DNA of 64,000 nucleotides from UBA2883 sp964017965 (GCA_964017965.1 CAXHNV010000002.1:248001-312000), one strand, 5' to 3'. Counted from the first letter of the stretch, positions 43,065 to 52,042 are shown. Program-made: numbers and translations. The notes: a model not told the origin generated them from the letters alone.

Positions 43065-43084
43065 TTTAATTAACTCCTTTTTTT
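43049..43084. terminator. Bidirectional terminator overlapping a stop codon
   Basis: GGAGTTAA (43057-43064), loop of 5, TTAACTCC (43070-43077), flanked by A6 and T7. The upstream arm includes the final AGG AGT TAA codons of the 157-aa orphan. It also serves the transporter gene ending at 43091. Confidence 0.88.
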
Positions 43085-43090
43085 ATTACT

Positions 43091-44419
43091 TTATTTGTTT
43101 TCTTTCAATCCGTATGTTATTGCGGACGCTATCAACAAGCATAATGCACCAATATAGAATGAGTATTCATAATGGTGATTTAGTCCGCCGTCTATAACAG
43201 AAATGTTAATAATCCAACCGACAAGGGTACATACAAATACTTGCGGACCTGCAATAAAGATATTAAATATACCCATAACAGAACCTTCTGTACCCGGTTT
43301 TATGTACTTGCTGAGCATTGCAAACGGTAAAGCGCAAACACTTGCCCAGCCGATACCTGATAATGCCATAAAGCAAAGTACGGCTGTAGGATTGTGTCTG
43401 AATAATGCTAAACCTAAATAAGCGATTGCCATTGAAACCATTGATATGATATGGACTTTTTTGTTGCCGTATTTATTTGCAAGTGTCCCGATTGGAATAG
43501 CGATAAGGAAACAAACGAGGTTAAATATAGCTAAACCTATCATTGCAAAGTTTTCAGCGTTAGGGTTTGAAACTCCGTCAGGAACGTTGTATACGGTATG
43601 AATAGCAAATGCTGAGAAATAAATCAATAAGCACATCATACCAATCCAGGTAAAGAACTGCATTGTACAGATTCTTGCAACTTCAGGTGAAAGCAAGAAG
43701 AAGTCTTTTAGTTTTTCACCAAATGATTGTTGTTCTTCGTTTGATTCTGTATTGTTATTAAGCGAACTTTTTTCTTTTATTGTCATACAAGTCCAAATCA
43801 TTGCAAGAACAAAAGCGATACCGGCCATAGCAAACTGTGCATCACGCGGCATTTGGTAGTTGAAGAACTGTTTAAGCATAGGAGCAATTAACATTGCAAC
43901 AACAGAGCCAAGTCCGATAGCTAAACTTATATAAGAGTTTGCCTGAGCGTGTTGTTCACGAGGTACAACATCCGGAATCAATGAGCGGTAAGGACCTTGT
44001 GCGATATTGATACAAGCATCAATAATCCAAATCATAATAGCTGCAACTAAAACGCCGCTCCAAGCCGGGAAGTTGATATGTAATAAATTGCTTATAAAAC
44101 CTGAAATATTAGCTGAATGCGGGAATGCCCACAAAGCAATAGCAGTAATTATTGCACCTGCAAGCAGATAAGGTCTGCGACGTCCGAATCGTGATTTCGT
44201 ATTATCACTAATAACACCAATCATTGGCTGAACAATCATTCCTGAAAACGGACCTGCGAGCCATATTAAGCTATAAATAAGCGGTGTTGCTCCTAAACCT
44301 GATAAAACAGGTTCTGATAGGGCAATTCTCATTTGCCAGGCAAATTGTAACCCTAAAAACCCTAATGCAAAGTTTAGAAAATTCAAGGTTGTAAATCGTT
44401 TTAAAGTGTTCTCTTCCAT
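43091..44419 (-). CDS. MFS sugar transporter (GPH/SLC45-like)
   Basis: 442 aa with twelve hydrophobic segments. The loop motif SRFGRRRPYLLAG between helices 2 and 3 and NKYGNKKVHI between 8 and 9 are typical of the glycoside-cation symporter/SLC45-like branch, often for sucrose, maltose or related sugars. It is next to glgC on the same strand, which fits a carbohydrate-storage context. Substrate inferred, not shown. AGGAAC precedes the ATG. Confidence 0.8.
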   Translation of the reverse strand: MEENTLKRFTTLNFLNFALGFLGLQFAWQMRIALSEPVLSGLGATPLIYSLIWLAGPFSGMIVQPMIGVISDNTKSRFGRRRPYLLAGAIITAIALWAFPHSANISGFISNLLHINFPAWSGVLVAAIMIWIIDACINIAQGPYRSLIPDVVPREQHAQANSYISLAIGLGSVVAMLIAPMLKQFFNYQMPRDAQFAMAGIAFVLAMIWTCMTIKEKSSLNNNTESNEEQQSFGEKLKDFFLLSPEVARICTMQFFTWIGMMCLLIYFSAFAIHTVYNVPDGVSNPNAENFAMIGLAIFNLVCFLIAIPIGTLANKYGNKKVHIISMVSMAIAYLGLALFRHNPTAVLCFMALSGIGWASVCALPFAMLSKYIKPGTEGSVMGIFNIFIAGPQVFVCTLVGWIINISVIDGGLNHHYEYSFYIGALCLLIASAITYGLKENK

Positions 44420-44438
44420 AGTTCCTATATATTCTCCA

Positions 44439-45677
44439 TTAACTCAATATTGCACCTTTAGGAACTACTGTGATGCCGTTTTCGGACACATAGAACCCTC
44501 TTGCAATATCCTCTTCTCTATTAAACCCAATCTTCATATAAGGCGGTATATCGACGTATTTGTCAATAATAGCCCTTCTTATTTCAGCGTGTCTACCGAT
44601 GTTTACTTTTTCCATAAGAATTGATTCACTTACCTGTGAATAACTGTTAATTCTTGCTTCAGGAGAAAGAATACATCTTGAAAGCGCACCACCGGATACG
44701 ATACAGCCTTCTGATATCATAGAATCTGTTGCCATACCAACCCTATCGTTATCTCTCCATACAAATTTTGCAGGAGGACAGTTACGGTTGAATGTTCTTA
44801 ACGGCCATTCCTTTGAATATAAGTTAAGTTCCGGTTCTGTATCTAACAAATCCATATTAGCTTGCCAGTAAGCGTCAATGTTTCCTACGTCACGCCAATA
44901 ACCTTGTTCACGTTTTGTTATACCCGGGAATGTGTTATCGTTAAAGTTATATACCATAACTTTTTTCCCTTGATTAAGCAGCATTGGTATAACATTTTTA
45001 CCGAAATCGTGGTTAGAATCTTCTATAACAGCGTCCTGTTCAACAGCGTCAAGAAGCACATCTTTATCAAATATATAGTTACCCATAGATGCAAGACACA
45101 TATTAGGATTACCGGGTATGTGCTGAGGTCTGAATTGAGGTTTTTCTATAAAGCTTGTAAGCTGCCAGTTCTCATCAACTTCCATAATCCCGAATTCTGA
45201 TGCTTCTTCAATCGGTATCGGAATTGCTGAAATAGTTAATGCCGCTCTGTTTCTTTTGTGGAATGTTCTCATTTGAGAAACATCCATTTTATAAATGTGG
45301 TCTCCGCCAAATACACAAACAAATTTAGGGTCTTCATCGATTATGTGAAGTTTATTTTGATAAATAGCGTCAGCAGTACCTTGATACCATGCATTCCCTG
45401 TTCTCATCTGTGCGGGAACTAAATCTACATACTGGTCAAGGAACGGTGAGAGTGTCCAACCTCTTGAAATATGCTGGTTTAGCGAGTCTGATTTGTATTG
45501 AGTAATAACCTTTATTTTATAGATTCCTGAATTGATAAAATTATTCAAAACAAAATCTATAATTCTGTATCTGCCACCAAAAGGAACGGCCGGTTTTGCC
45601 CTATCTTTTGTTAATGGATAAAGACGTTTGCCTTCTCCGCCTGCTAATATCATCGCTAAAGTATCATTTGCTGACAT
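44439..45677 (-). CDS. glgC: Glucose-1-phosphate adenylyltransferase
   Basis: Makes ADP-glucose, the committed step to glycogen. 412 aa. AMILAGGEGKRLYPLTKDRAKPAVPFGG is the catalytic/activator block; HIYKMD, FIEKP, SMGNYIFD and a C-terminal left-handed helix (RCILSPEARINSYSQV) follow. ATG 45677 is chosen over an in-frame start at 45713 because GAGGTG lies upstream. No glgA, glgB or glgP is in the window. Confidence 0.96.
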   Translation of the reverse strand: MSANDTLAMILAGGEGKRLYPLTKDRAKPAVPFGGRYRIIDFVLNNFINSGIYKIKVITQYKSDSLNQHISRGWTLSPFLDQYVDLVPAQMRTGNAWYQGTADAIYQNKLHIIDEDPKFVCVFGGDHIYKMDVSQMRTFHKRNRAALTISAIPIPIEEASEFGIMEVDENWQLTSFIEKPQFRPQHIPGNPNMCLASMGNYIFDKDVLLDAVEQDAVIEDSNHDFGKNVIPMLLNQGKKVMVYNFNDNTFPGITKREQGYWRDVGNIDAYWQANMDLLDTEPELNLYSKEWPLRTFNRNCPPAKFVWRDNDRVGMATDSMISEGCIVSGGALSRCILSPEARINSYSQVSESILMEKVNIGRHAEIRRAIIDKYVDIPPYMKIGFNREEDIARGFYVSENGITVVPKGAILS

Positions 45678-45741
45678 ATAGTACACCTCTTTCCCTATTT
45701 TATTATATAACATTTTAAAAAATTTTGCACGAAAAATTTTG

Positions 45742-45770
45742 TTGACAAATAATTAATGACATGCTATTAT
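45742..45770 (+). promoter_or_regulatory. Near-consensus orphan promoter
   Basis: TTGACA (45742-45747), exactly 17 bp, TATTAT (45765-45770). It is the best sigma-70 match in the window. It points into the glgC/EF-hand intergenic region, where no plus-strand protein gene follows for more than 3 kb. Confidence 0.7.
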
Positions 45771-45776
45771 ATCTGT

Positions 45777-45830
45777 GGGGTAAATGTATGTTATATGTGT
45801 CTTGTACAAAGTACAAGACCTTATTTTTTT
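45777..45830 (+). ncRNA. Candidate small RNA (about 54 nt)
   Basis: Starting about 7 nt after the -10 box, the predicted transcript runs 20-odd unstructured nt with a GGGG near its 5' end and then forms a perfect 9-bp hairpin, GTCTTGTAC / GTACAAGAC (45799-45807 and 45811-45819, loop AAA), followed by TTATTTTTTT. This is a complete promoter-to-terminator unit without a convincing protein frame. Target unknown. Confidence 0.55.
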
Positions 45831-45834
45831 GTAT

Positions 45835-45868
45835 TAAAAAAGGTGACTATTTAGAAGTCACCTTTTTT
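45835..45868. terminator. Terminator of the duplicated EF-hand gene
   Basis: AGGTGACT (45841-45848), loop of 7, AGTCACCT (45856-45863), with A and T runs on both sides. Read on minus it ends the gene at 45901; on plus it backs up the small-RNA terminator. Confidence 0.85.
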
Positions 45869-45900
45869 CGTGGAATTTAATATTTAACTAATCGAGTATA

Positions 45901-47304
45901 TTATGCGTTTTGAGCGTTGATTCTGTCTTGGATAGCTTTAACAACTTTTGCTACGTTGTCTGAATCAGTTGCATCTTCACCAACTTTAACGCCGTTTACG
46001 TTACCGCCTGCAAGGTATTTGTCGCCGTTTACCATAACGATATCGTCAATGTTAACACCGTTTTCTTTAGCGTTTTCAATAACTGCTTTCAAGATAGGAG
46101 TTGTGTAGTTTTGGTAAGAATCTTTCTTCCAGAACAACCAAGTGTAATCGTATCTGTCAGCTAATTTTTCAACTAATTCAGGGTTTTCGTTAAGAACTTC
46201 CATAACGTTTTCAGAGTTTAACATAGAAGTTGCTGTTTTGATTAAATCTTCGTTATCGTTTTCGATACCGTCTTTGAAAGCTTTAACTGTATCTTTAGCT
46301 TGATTAGCTGCAGCTTTTTGTTTTTCAGCTCTTTGAGCAGGGTCAAAGATGTTAGCAACTGTCTTTTGAAGTTCAGTAGTGTTTTCAACACCGTCAGCTT
46401 CGTTTGCTCTGATTTCTTCTAAAACAGTTCTGATATCGTAACCTTGTTCAGCAGCTGCTTGTTTGAATGCTGCAACTTCTTCAGCTGAATCGATATAACC
46501 GTTACCGTTACCACCGTTTGTTTTATCAGCGTCAATTCTTTTTGCTAACATTGTTAATACAGCGTCTTTATCAGCATTATCACCTGTTGCAGTTGCTTGA
46601 CCTTTTACGATTTCAGCTTTTAATGCAGTGATAACAGCTTTTACAGAATCTTCATCTAAAGCGTCAGAACCGAATTCAACGTTTTTGTCACCGTCTTTTA
46701 CATCTCTGCCAACAACATATTTGCCTTCAGAGTTTTTGAATACGATATTAGAAACATCGATTTTTCTTTCAGTTGCTGCTTCAACTAATGCGTCAATAAT
46801 TTGAGTAGCTGCTTGTTCTCTAACTTTGTTTTCTGAATCAACGATTTTGTTAAGAGCTTCTTCGTCAGAAACAACGTCTAATACGTTTTCTTTTGTAACC
46901 ATACCAGAGAAGTCTAATACTTCTTCGTTATCGTTGAACCAACCAAATGGGTTGTACCAGTGAGAACTATCTTTGCTTTTGATACCTTCAGCAATTGTTT
47001 TTGCTTGGTTTTCGCTTTCAGGTTGATTATTAAGAGCTGAGTTTGGAGTCATAGCTGCGATGATAGCTTCTTCAACAGTTGCTGCTGTTGCGTTAGCTTT
47101 ATCATAAGCTGCTTCTTGAGTTACTTTATTACTTTTGTAGGTATCTAAGATAGAATCTACATCGATGTTTCTGTCAACAGTTTTGATTTTCTTTTTGAAA
47201 ATAGACACTTCAGAACCGTCTACATAACCGTTACCGTTACCGCCGTTAGCTTTCTTGTCTACATAAACTGCAAATTGTTTTAGTTGATTAACATCAATTC
47301 CCAT
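45901..47304 (-). CDS. Tandem-duplicated EF-hand-like protein (467 aa)
   Basis: The protein consists of two copies of a ~220-aa unit (about 8-235 and 250-464). Each begins with a divergent EF-hand-like loop, ANGGNGNGYVDGSE (19-32) and TNGGNGNGYIDSAEE (262-276). Each later has an ENV(L/M)-V--- -EL-V-K-D block (139 and 365), a short aromatic stretch (WYNPFGWF; YTWLFW), and an I(D)V/NI-DIV...G(D)KY--G block (181 and 416). It is acidic, cytoplasm-type in composition, and has no signal peptide. GGGGAT precedes the ATG; the promoter is of the shared orphan class. Function unknown; calcium binding likely but not certain, since the loop has an insertion. Confidence 0.75.
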   Translation of the reverse strand: MGIDVNQLKQFAVYVDKKANGGNGNGYVDGSEVSIFKKKIKTVDRNIDVDSILDTYKSNKVTQEAAYDKANATAATVEEAIIAAMTPNSALNNQPESENQAKTIAEGIKSKDSSHWYNPFGWFNDNEEVLDFSGMVTKENVLDVVSDEEALNKIVDSENKVREQAATQIIDALVEAATERKIDVSNIVFKNSEGKYVVGRDVKDGDKNVEFGSDALDEDSVKAVITALKAEIVKGQATATGDNADKDAVLTMLAKRIDADKTNGGNGNGYIDSAEEVAAFKQAAAEQGYDIRTVLEEIRANEADGVENTTELQKTVANIFDPAQRAEKQKAAANQAKDTVKAFKDGIENDNEDLIKTATSMLNSENVMEVLNENPELVEKLADRYDYTWLFWKKDSYQNYTTPILKAVIENAKENGVNIDDIVMVNGDKYLAGGNVNGVKVGEDATDSDNVAKVVKAIQDRINAQNA

Positions 47305-47331
47305 CTTAAATATCCCCTTAATAATTCCCCG

Positions 47332-47367
47332 TACTTTATTAAAGTTATTTTTTCTCTAAGAATTGAT
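47332..47367 (-). promoter_or_regulatory. Shared orphan-gene promoter, copy f
   Basis: On minus: ATCAATT (47367-47361), exactly 15 bp, ACTTTAAT (47345-47338), GTA at 47334-47332. Further upstream is GAAATGTAACAA and AACAAAAAAA, which line up with the same region before the 59832 gene. Confidence 0.58.
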
Positions 47368-47406
47368 TTTTTTGTTATATAGTTGTTACATTTCTTAACA
47401 AACTAA

Positions 47407-48966
47407 TTATTTTTTCTTGTTCTTATCAGCGAATTCACTGTCCAGACGTAAGAAAACAGGTTTTATATTTTCTTTATCTATCAAGTGCCCGATAGCTAAG
47501 TTGTCAGCTTTAACGTCTTGAAGCTTAGTATTAAGATTGTATGATAATTGTGTTGCCATATCTTTAGCGATATTAGGACAATATGGGTAAATTAACGATG
47601 TAACAACGCACATTGTATCAAGTACAGATGTGAGTACCTGACCGCATTTATCCATTTCACCGTTTTTAGCCAGAGTCCAAGGTTCGCTGTCGGTAATATA
47701 TTTGTTAGCTGCATCTACAAGCTCCATAATCTTTTGTGCGGCTTCTTGTAATTCAAAGTAATCAAAGTGGTGCATAACATCTTTAACTGTTGTTAAAGCC
47801 TGTTTAGAAAGCTCTGATTCAACCTTGAATTCAGGTTTGATATCACCGTCAAAGTATTTAACCAACATTGATAAAGAACGGTTTAAAAGGTTACCCATTG
47901 AGTTTGCAAGGTGAGCGTTAACCTTTTCTTTAAAATCGTTATCTGAATAGTTACCGTCTTTACCGCAAGGAGCAGAGGTTGCCATATAGTATCTGAAAGC
48001 GTCCGGTTTATCCAATTCAAACGCTGTTAAAACACTTGTTGGAGAGATAACGTTACCTAATGATTTAGACATTTTAGTCTCATCTATCGTAATCCAACCG
48101 TGCGCAAAGATATGTTCAGGTAGCGGTAAATCAAGTGCCATTAAGATACCTAGCCAGTATATGCTGTGGAATTTCAAGATATCTTTACCGATAATATGAA
48201 CGTTTGCTGGCCAGAATTCTCTGAACTTATCAGAATTACCTTCTGTATCATAGCCTAAAGCTGTTATATAGTTAGAAAGTGCATCTATCCAAACGTATAT
48301 ACCCTGTTCAGCGTCATCAAGTACATCGATACTCCAATCAACGTTTGATTTTGCTCTTGAAACAGAGATATCTTCAATGTTTTCAAGCTGATTCAATACT
48401 TCATTTGCTCTGAATGCAGGAATTATAAAATCAGGGTTTTGTTTTATGTGTTTAGCAATAGCGTCTTTGTATTTGGTAAGTTTGAAGAAATAGTTTTCTT
48501 CGCTTACAAGTTCCGGTTTCTTTAAGTGATCGGGACACAAACCGTCTTCAGTCAGGTCTTTTTCGTTTAAGAACGCTTCACAGCCACTGCAATACAAGCC
48601 TGTATAAGCATTTTTATAGATATCACCCTGTTCAACGAGTTTTTTGAATATTTTTTGAACGGCAGAAACGTGGTAATCGTCTGTAGTTCTAACAAAATGA
48701 GAGTATTCAAAGTTTAATGCCTTCCATGCGTCTTTGAATTGTTGAGAGTTTTCATCACAAAGCTCTTTAGGTGTTATTCCTCTGGAAGCGGCAGTTTTTT
48801 GAATCTTTATACCGTGTTCATCCGTACCGGTTAACATAAAAGTATTGTCACATCTTTGTGTAAAGTGTCTGTATATAACATCAGAAACAATCTTTTCATA
48901 AGCGTGACCGATATGTGGAGCTCCGTTAACGTAATCTATTGCTGTTGTTGCATAAAACTTATTCAT
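47407..48966 (-). CDS. metG: Methionyl-tRNA synthetase
   Basis: Class I synthetase of 519 aa. YVNGAPHIGHAYEKI carries the HIGH motif, KMSKSLGN the KMSKS loop. A CSGC...CPDH zinc knuckle is in the connective peptide, so this is the one-knuckle form. There is no C-terminal tRNA-binding (Arc1p-like) extension. AAGGGAAGGG precedes the ATG. Confidence 0.97.
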   Translation of the reverse strand: MNKFYATTAIDYVNGAPHIGHAYEKIVSDVIYRHFTQRCDNTFMLTGTDEHGIKIQKTAASRGITPKELCDENSQQFKDAWKALNFEYSHFVRTTDDYHVSAVQKIFKKLVEQGDIYKNAYTGLYCSGCEAFLNEKDLTEDGLCPDHLKKPELVSEENYFFKLTKYKDAIAKHIKQNPDFIIPAFRANEVLNQLENIEDISVSRAKSNVDWSIDVLDDAEQGIYVWIDALSNYITALGYDTEGNSDKFREFWPANVHIIGKDILKFHSIYWLGILMALDLPLPEHIFAHGWITIDETKMSKSLGNVISPTSVLTAFELDKPDAFRYYMATSAPCGKDGNYSDNDFKEKVNAHLANSMGNLLNRSLSMLVKYFDGDIKPEFKVESELSKQALTTVKDVMHHFDYFELQEAAQKIMELVDAANKYITDSEPWTLAKNGEMDKCGQVLTSVLDTMCVVTSLIYPYCPNIAKDMATQLSYNLNTKLQDVKADNLAIGHLIDKENIKPVFLRLDSEFADKNKKK

Positions 48967-49062
48967 ATTTAAAACCCTTCCCTTATAATTTATTATTAAT
49001 TTATCACAAACAAATCTTTTAAAGAAGTGTGCTATACTATATATAAATATTAGGAGGTTTTA

Positions 49063-50607
49063 ATGAAGCGAATTATATCATTCTTGTTTATAATATTTTT
49101 AGGTATAACACCGGTTTTGGCTAAGAATACACAATCGGGCTGGCAAAATGATTTACGGTCATTGTTCCTAAAAAATCAGTCCATAATCTATACTATTAAT
49201 ATAAGAACATTTAATGCTAAAGACACCAACAAGAACGAAATAATTGATGAGGGAGAAGAAAGCGGCAACTTTATCAATGCTATTGAGAACCTTGATGAGC
49301 TTGTAAGAATGGGGATAAACACGATTCATGTTCTTCCGATTACTCCTGTAGGTAAGATTAAGGCATTTGGAACAGCGGGTTCTCTATATGCGATTACTGA
49401 TTTTCAATCAGTTAATCCTCAGCTTGTATCACCAAAGTCTTCTTTATCAGCTAATGAGCAGGCAAAGAAATTCATATCTGAATGTCATAAACGTAATATC
49501 AGGGTTATCATTGATTTACCCAGCTGTGCTGCTTACGATATGTTTGTTGAACATCCTGAGTATTTTGTTAAAGATGAGAACCAAAAAGCTGTTATTCCTC
49601 TTGATTGGAGCGATGTAAGACTGTTTAATTCCGGTACGGAAGAAGCTCCTAATGAAGAGTTGCTCAATTTACATAAAAAGTTTATTGATTTTGTTATAAG
49701 TATACATGCTGACGGGATAAGAGCTGACGTTGCGGGGTTAAAACCTGCTTCCTTTTGGAAAGAATTGATTAAATATACACGAGCAAAAGATTCGGAGTTT
49801 TTATTCTTAGCGGAGTCTTCTCGCGCATGGACAACTCCTGTTTCTAAATTTGCTTTGTGTGTACCGTCTGAAAAACTCTTAGAAGCCGGTTTTGACGGAT
49901 ATTTGGGCAGCTATTTTAACCTTAAGAACTGGAAATCCTCTAAGGAGTTCTTTAATAATGTGAACGAGGATTTGAAACTATTTAAGAAATATAAAGAGCC
50001 TAAGAGTGTTATAGGTGCGTTTGCAAGTCACGATGAACTCAGTCCTATACTTGTAAATGGTGCTGATTATTCGAAGATGATTCTGTGGCTTAATACAACA
50101 CTACCTTTGAATCCTTATTATGTTGACGGTTTTGCAACAGGTGACACATATAGTTATCAATGGGCAAATAAGCCGGCTGTAAATTCACAGACAGATGATG
50201 ATTATTATTTTACTCATAACGGTAAGCTTGATATATTCAATTTCTCAAGAAGACCACACGGTGAAGATTATAAATTATATGAAGAGTTTGTGCTTGCAAA
50301 TAAGTTTAAAAACTACTGCTTAACAGAGCTTAGCAATGCGTCTTTTGTACCGTTAAAGACATCTTGTCCGAATGTTTTTGCTTATGCAAGAGTTTGTACA
50401 AACTACAGTGTGATTGTTTTTGGTAACCTTGATTTTGATAACCCGCACGATGTTGTTATAAAAGTGCCTAAATTAAAACAAAATTCGCGTATAATAAACG
50501 TTAGAGTTAACCATAACGTGAAAAATGAATACTTAAATAATAAGATTAAAACAAAGCTTGATAAAGGTGAAATACAGGTACTGGTTGTTAGAAATCTGGT
50601 GTTCTAA
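49063..50607 (+). CDS. Secreted GH13-like alpha-amylase family protein
   Basis: 514 aa with a signal peptide (MKRIISFLFIIFLGITPVLA). A (beta/alpha)8 barrel carries the catalytic set: nucleophile D222 (GIRADVAGLK), acid/base E251 (FLAESSRAW) and D324 (ASHDE). Region I is degenerate (DLPSC instead of D-x-x-x-NH). A DTNKNEIIDEGE loop at 54-65 has the spacing of an EF-hand/dockerin calcium loop. It probably cleaves alpha-glucans outside the cytoplasm. A TGC-TATACT extended -10 (49033-49038) and AGGAGG precede the ATG. Coupled to a DMT transporter (TAATG). Confidence 0.82.
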   Translation: MKRIISFLFIIFLGITPVLAKNTQSGWQNDLRSLFLKNQSIIYTINIRTFNAKDTNKNEIIDEGEESGNFINAIENLDELVRMGINTIHVLPITPVGKIKAFGTAGSLYAITDFQSVNPQLVSPKSSLSANEQAKKFISECHKRNIRVIIDLPSCAAYDMFVEHPEYFVKDENQKAVIPLDWSDVRLFNSGTEEAPNEELLNLHKKFIDFVISIHADGIRADVAGLKPASFWKELIKYTRAKDSEFLFLAESSRAWTTPVSKFALCVPSEKLLEAGFDGYLGSYFNLKNWKSSKEFFNNVNEDLKLFKKYKEPKSVIGAFASHDELSPILVNGADYSKMILWLNTTLPLNPYYVDGFATGDTYSYQWANKPAVNSQTDDDYYFTHNGKLDIFNFSRRPHGEDYKLYEEFVLANKFKNYCLTELSNASFVPLKTSCPNVFAYARVCTNYSVIVFGNLDFDNPHDVVIKVPKLKQNSRIINVRVNHNVKNEYLNNKIKTKLDKGEIQVLVVRNLVF

Positions 50608-51452
50608 TGCTAACTTATTTTGTTGTTGCGATTAGAATATTTTCAAACGCTTTTGCTAACCTTTTTCAAAAGAAAGCCGTTGAAACAACACCTTCACTTA
50701 CTGTTAATTTATACTCCTACCTGATTATGAGTATAATCTGCCTCGTTCCTGCGATGTTTGTTGATTGGAGCAGGTTTAGTATTGAGTTCTGGGGTTATGT
50801 AATCCTTGCAGGGCTATTGTGCACAATAGGAACGGTTGCACTGATTGAAGCATTAAAGATTGGCGAAATCTCTCAACTGGCTCCGATAAATTCTTATAAA
50901 GCTGTTATAGGATTACTTAGTGCTTTTGTACTATTACACGAAGTACCTACCGTTAAAGAGTTTATATGTATCGTTCTGATTGTTATAGGAAGTTATTTTG
51001 TACTTGAAGACGGAAAAACAAAGTTCTCTTTAAAAACATTCTGGAGAAAAGATATCAGATTAAGGTTTTTTGCTCTTTTTTGTACAGGAATTGAGGCTTC
51101 TATATTGAAAAAGATTATTATAATGTCGGATTATAAAATATCTCTTATTTTATGGTCGTTTAGCGGTTTATTATGTTCATTCCTTTGCTGTTTAATCAAG
51201 CCTCCTGAATCAAAGCAAAAACCTAAGGTTTCTAATGTTTTTATGATTGCGATTATGCTTTTAATTATGCAGCTATCGACAAATTATGTCTTTTCAAGGC
51301 TTGATGTCGGAATATCTTTAGCGTTGTTTCAATTATCATCGCTTGTGGCTTTATATTTTGGCTACAAAGTATTTCAAGAACATAATATTATCAAAAAGTT
51401 TGTCGGTACAGTTATAATGCTTGTTGGTTCAACATTTATAATATTGGGTTAA
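50607..51452 (+). CDS. EamA/DMT-family transporter
   Basis: 281 aa, ten predicted membrane helices in two EamA halves (about 1-130 and 145-280). Conserved steps include ALIEALKIGEISQLAPINSYKAVIGLLSA and VLLHEVPTVKEFICIVLIVIGSYF, with a matching second half ending in VGTVIMLVGSTFIILG. Substrate unknown. Its start overlaps the stop of the GH13-like gene, which hints at export or import linked to sugar use. Its stop overlaps the convergent gene by 4 nt. Confidence 0.82.
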   Translation: MLTYFVVAIRIFSNAFANLFQKKAVETTPSLTVNLYSYLIMSIICLVPAMFVDWSRFSIEFWGYVILAGLLCTIGTVALIEALKIGEISQLAPINSYKAVIGLLSAFVLLHEVPTVKEFICIVLIVIGSYFVLEDGKTKFSLKTFWRKDIRLRFFALFCTGIEASILKKIIIMSDYKISLILWSFSGLLCSFLCCLIKPPESKQKPKVSNVFMIAIMLLIMQLSTNYVFSRLDVGISLALFQLSSLVALYFGYKVFQEHNIIKKFVGTVIMLVGSTFIILG

Positions 51453-52042
51453 AATGTTACTTCCGGCTCTTCATAATCAATGTAAACGTATGCATTGAAG
51501 TCGATACACCCGTATATAATCTTCATTTTATGCTCATTAACAGGTAATAGCTTTGTAAACTGAATTGCCGGCTCATTGAAGTCATCATCTGTCTCTCTCG
51601 CCGGCAGCTTAGCTACAAGATTGTGCGCCTGATAAAGTAAGATGTAGACTTTATCATCCTGTTTTACACCTGTAACTTTGTAATAACCTCTATCAATGAA
51701 TTTGCCGTCTGATACAAAATCTATAGGGATACTTATCAGTTCACCTTCTTCAAACTCTTGTTGAGGAGCTTGCGGAGTTATTTCATCCTTATGTGCATCC
51801 ATATCAGGAGTTAAACTGGAGCCTTTAACTTTTCTGATAGCTTTTTCTCTTGCTTTAGCTTCTTTTTTCTTTTTTTTAGCTTGAAGTGCGTCCATTGTCT
51901 CTTCAAACTGTTTGTTAGTGATTGATTTTTGACCGTCCCAGGCATTATCAATATTATCGTAACTTGACCAATCTTCTGCAAGACACACCAAATTAAGCGA
52001 TAAAACAAGGGTTATAACTGTTAGTAAAAACTTCTTCACCAT
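51449..52042 (-). CDS. Secreted hypothetical protein (197 aa)
   Basis: A signal peptide (MVKKFLLTVITLVLSLNLVCLA) precedes a lysine-rich coiled segment (about 55-72, AKKKKKEAKAREKAIRKVKG), an acidic linker and a beta-rich C-terminal domain (about 100-197) ending in YGCIDFNAYVYIDYEEPEV. No family recognised. Likely periplasmic. Confidence 0.7.
   Translation of the reverse strand: MVKKFLLTVITLVLSLNLVCLAEDWSSYDNIDNAWDGQKSITNKQFEETMDALQAKKKKKEAKAREKAIRKVKGSSLTPDMDAHKDEITPQAPQQEFEEGELISIPIDFVSDGKFIDRGYYKVTGVKQDDKVYILLYQAHNLVAKLPARETDDDFNEPAIQFTKLLPVNEHKMKIIYGCIDFNAYVYIDYEEPEVTF

Noticed and set aside
45789..45882. A 31-codon frame with GGGG upstream within the small-RNA region
   Set aside because: It reads straight through two strong terminator hairpins, and its residues are set by the stems. 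I treat the region as RNA.
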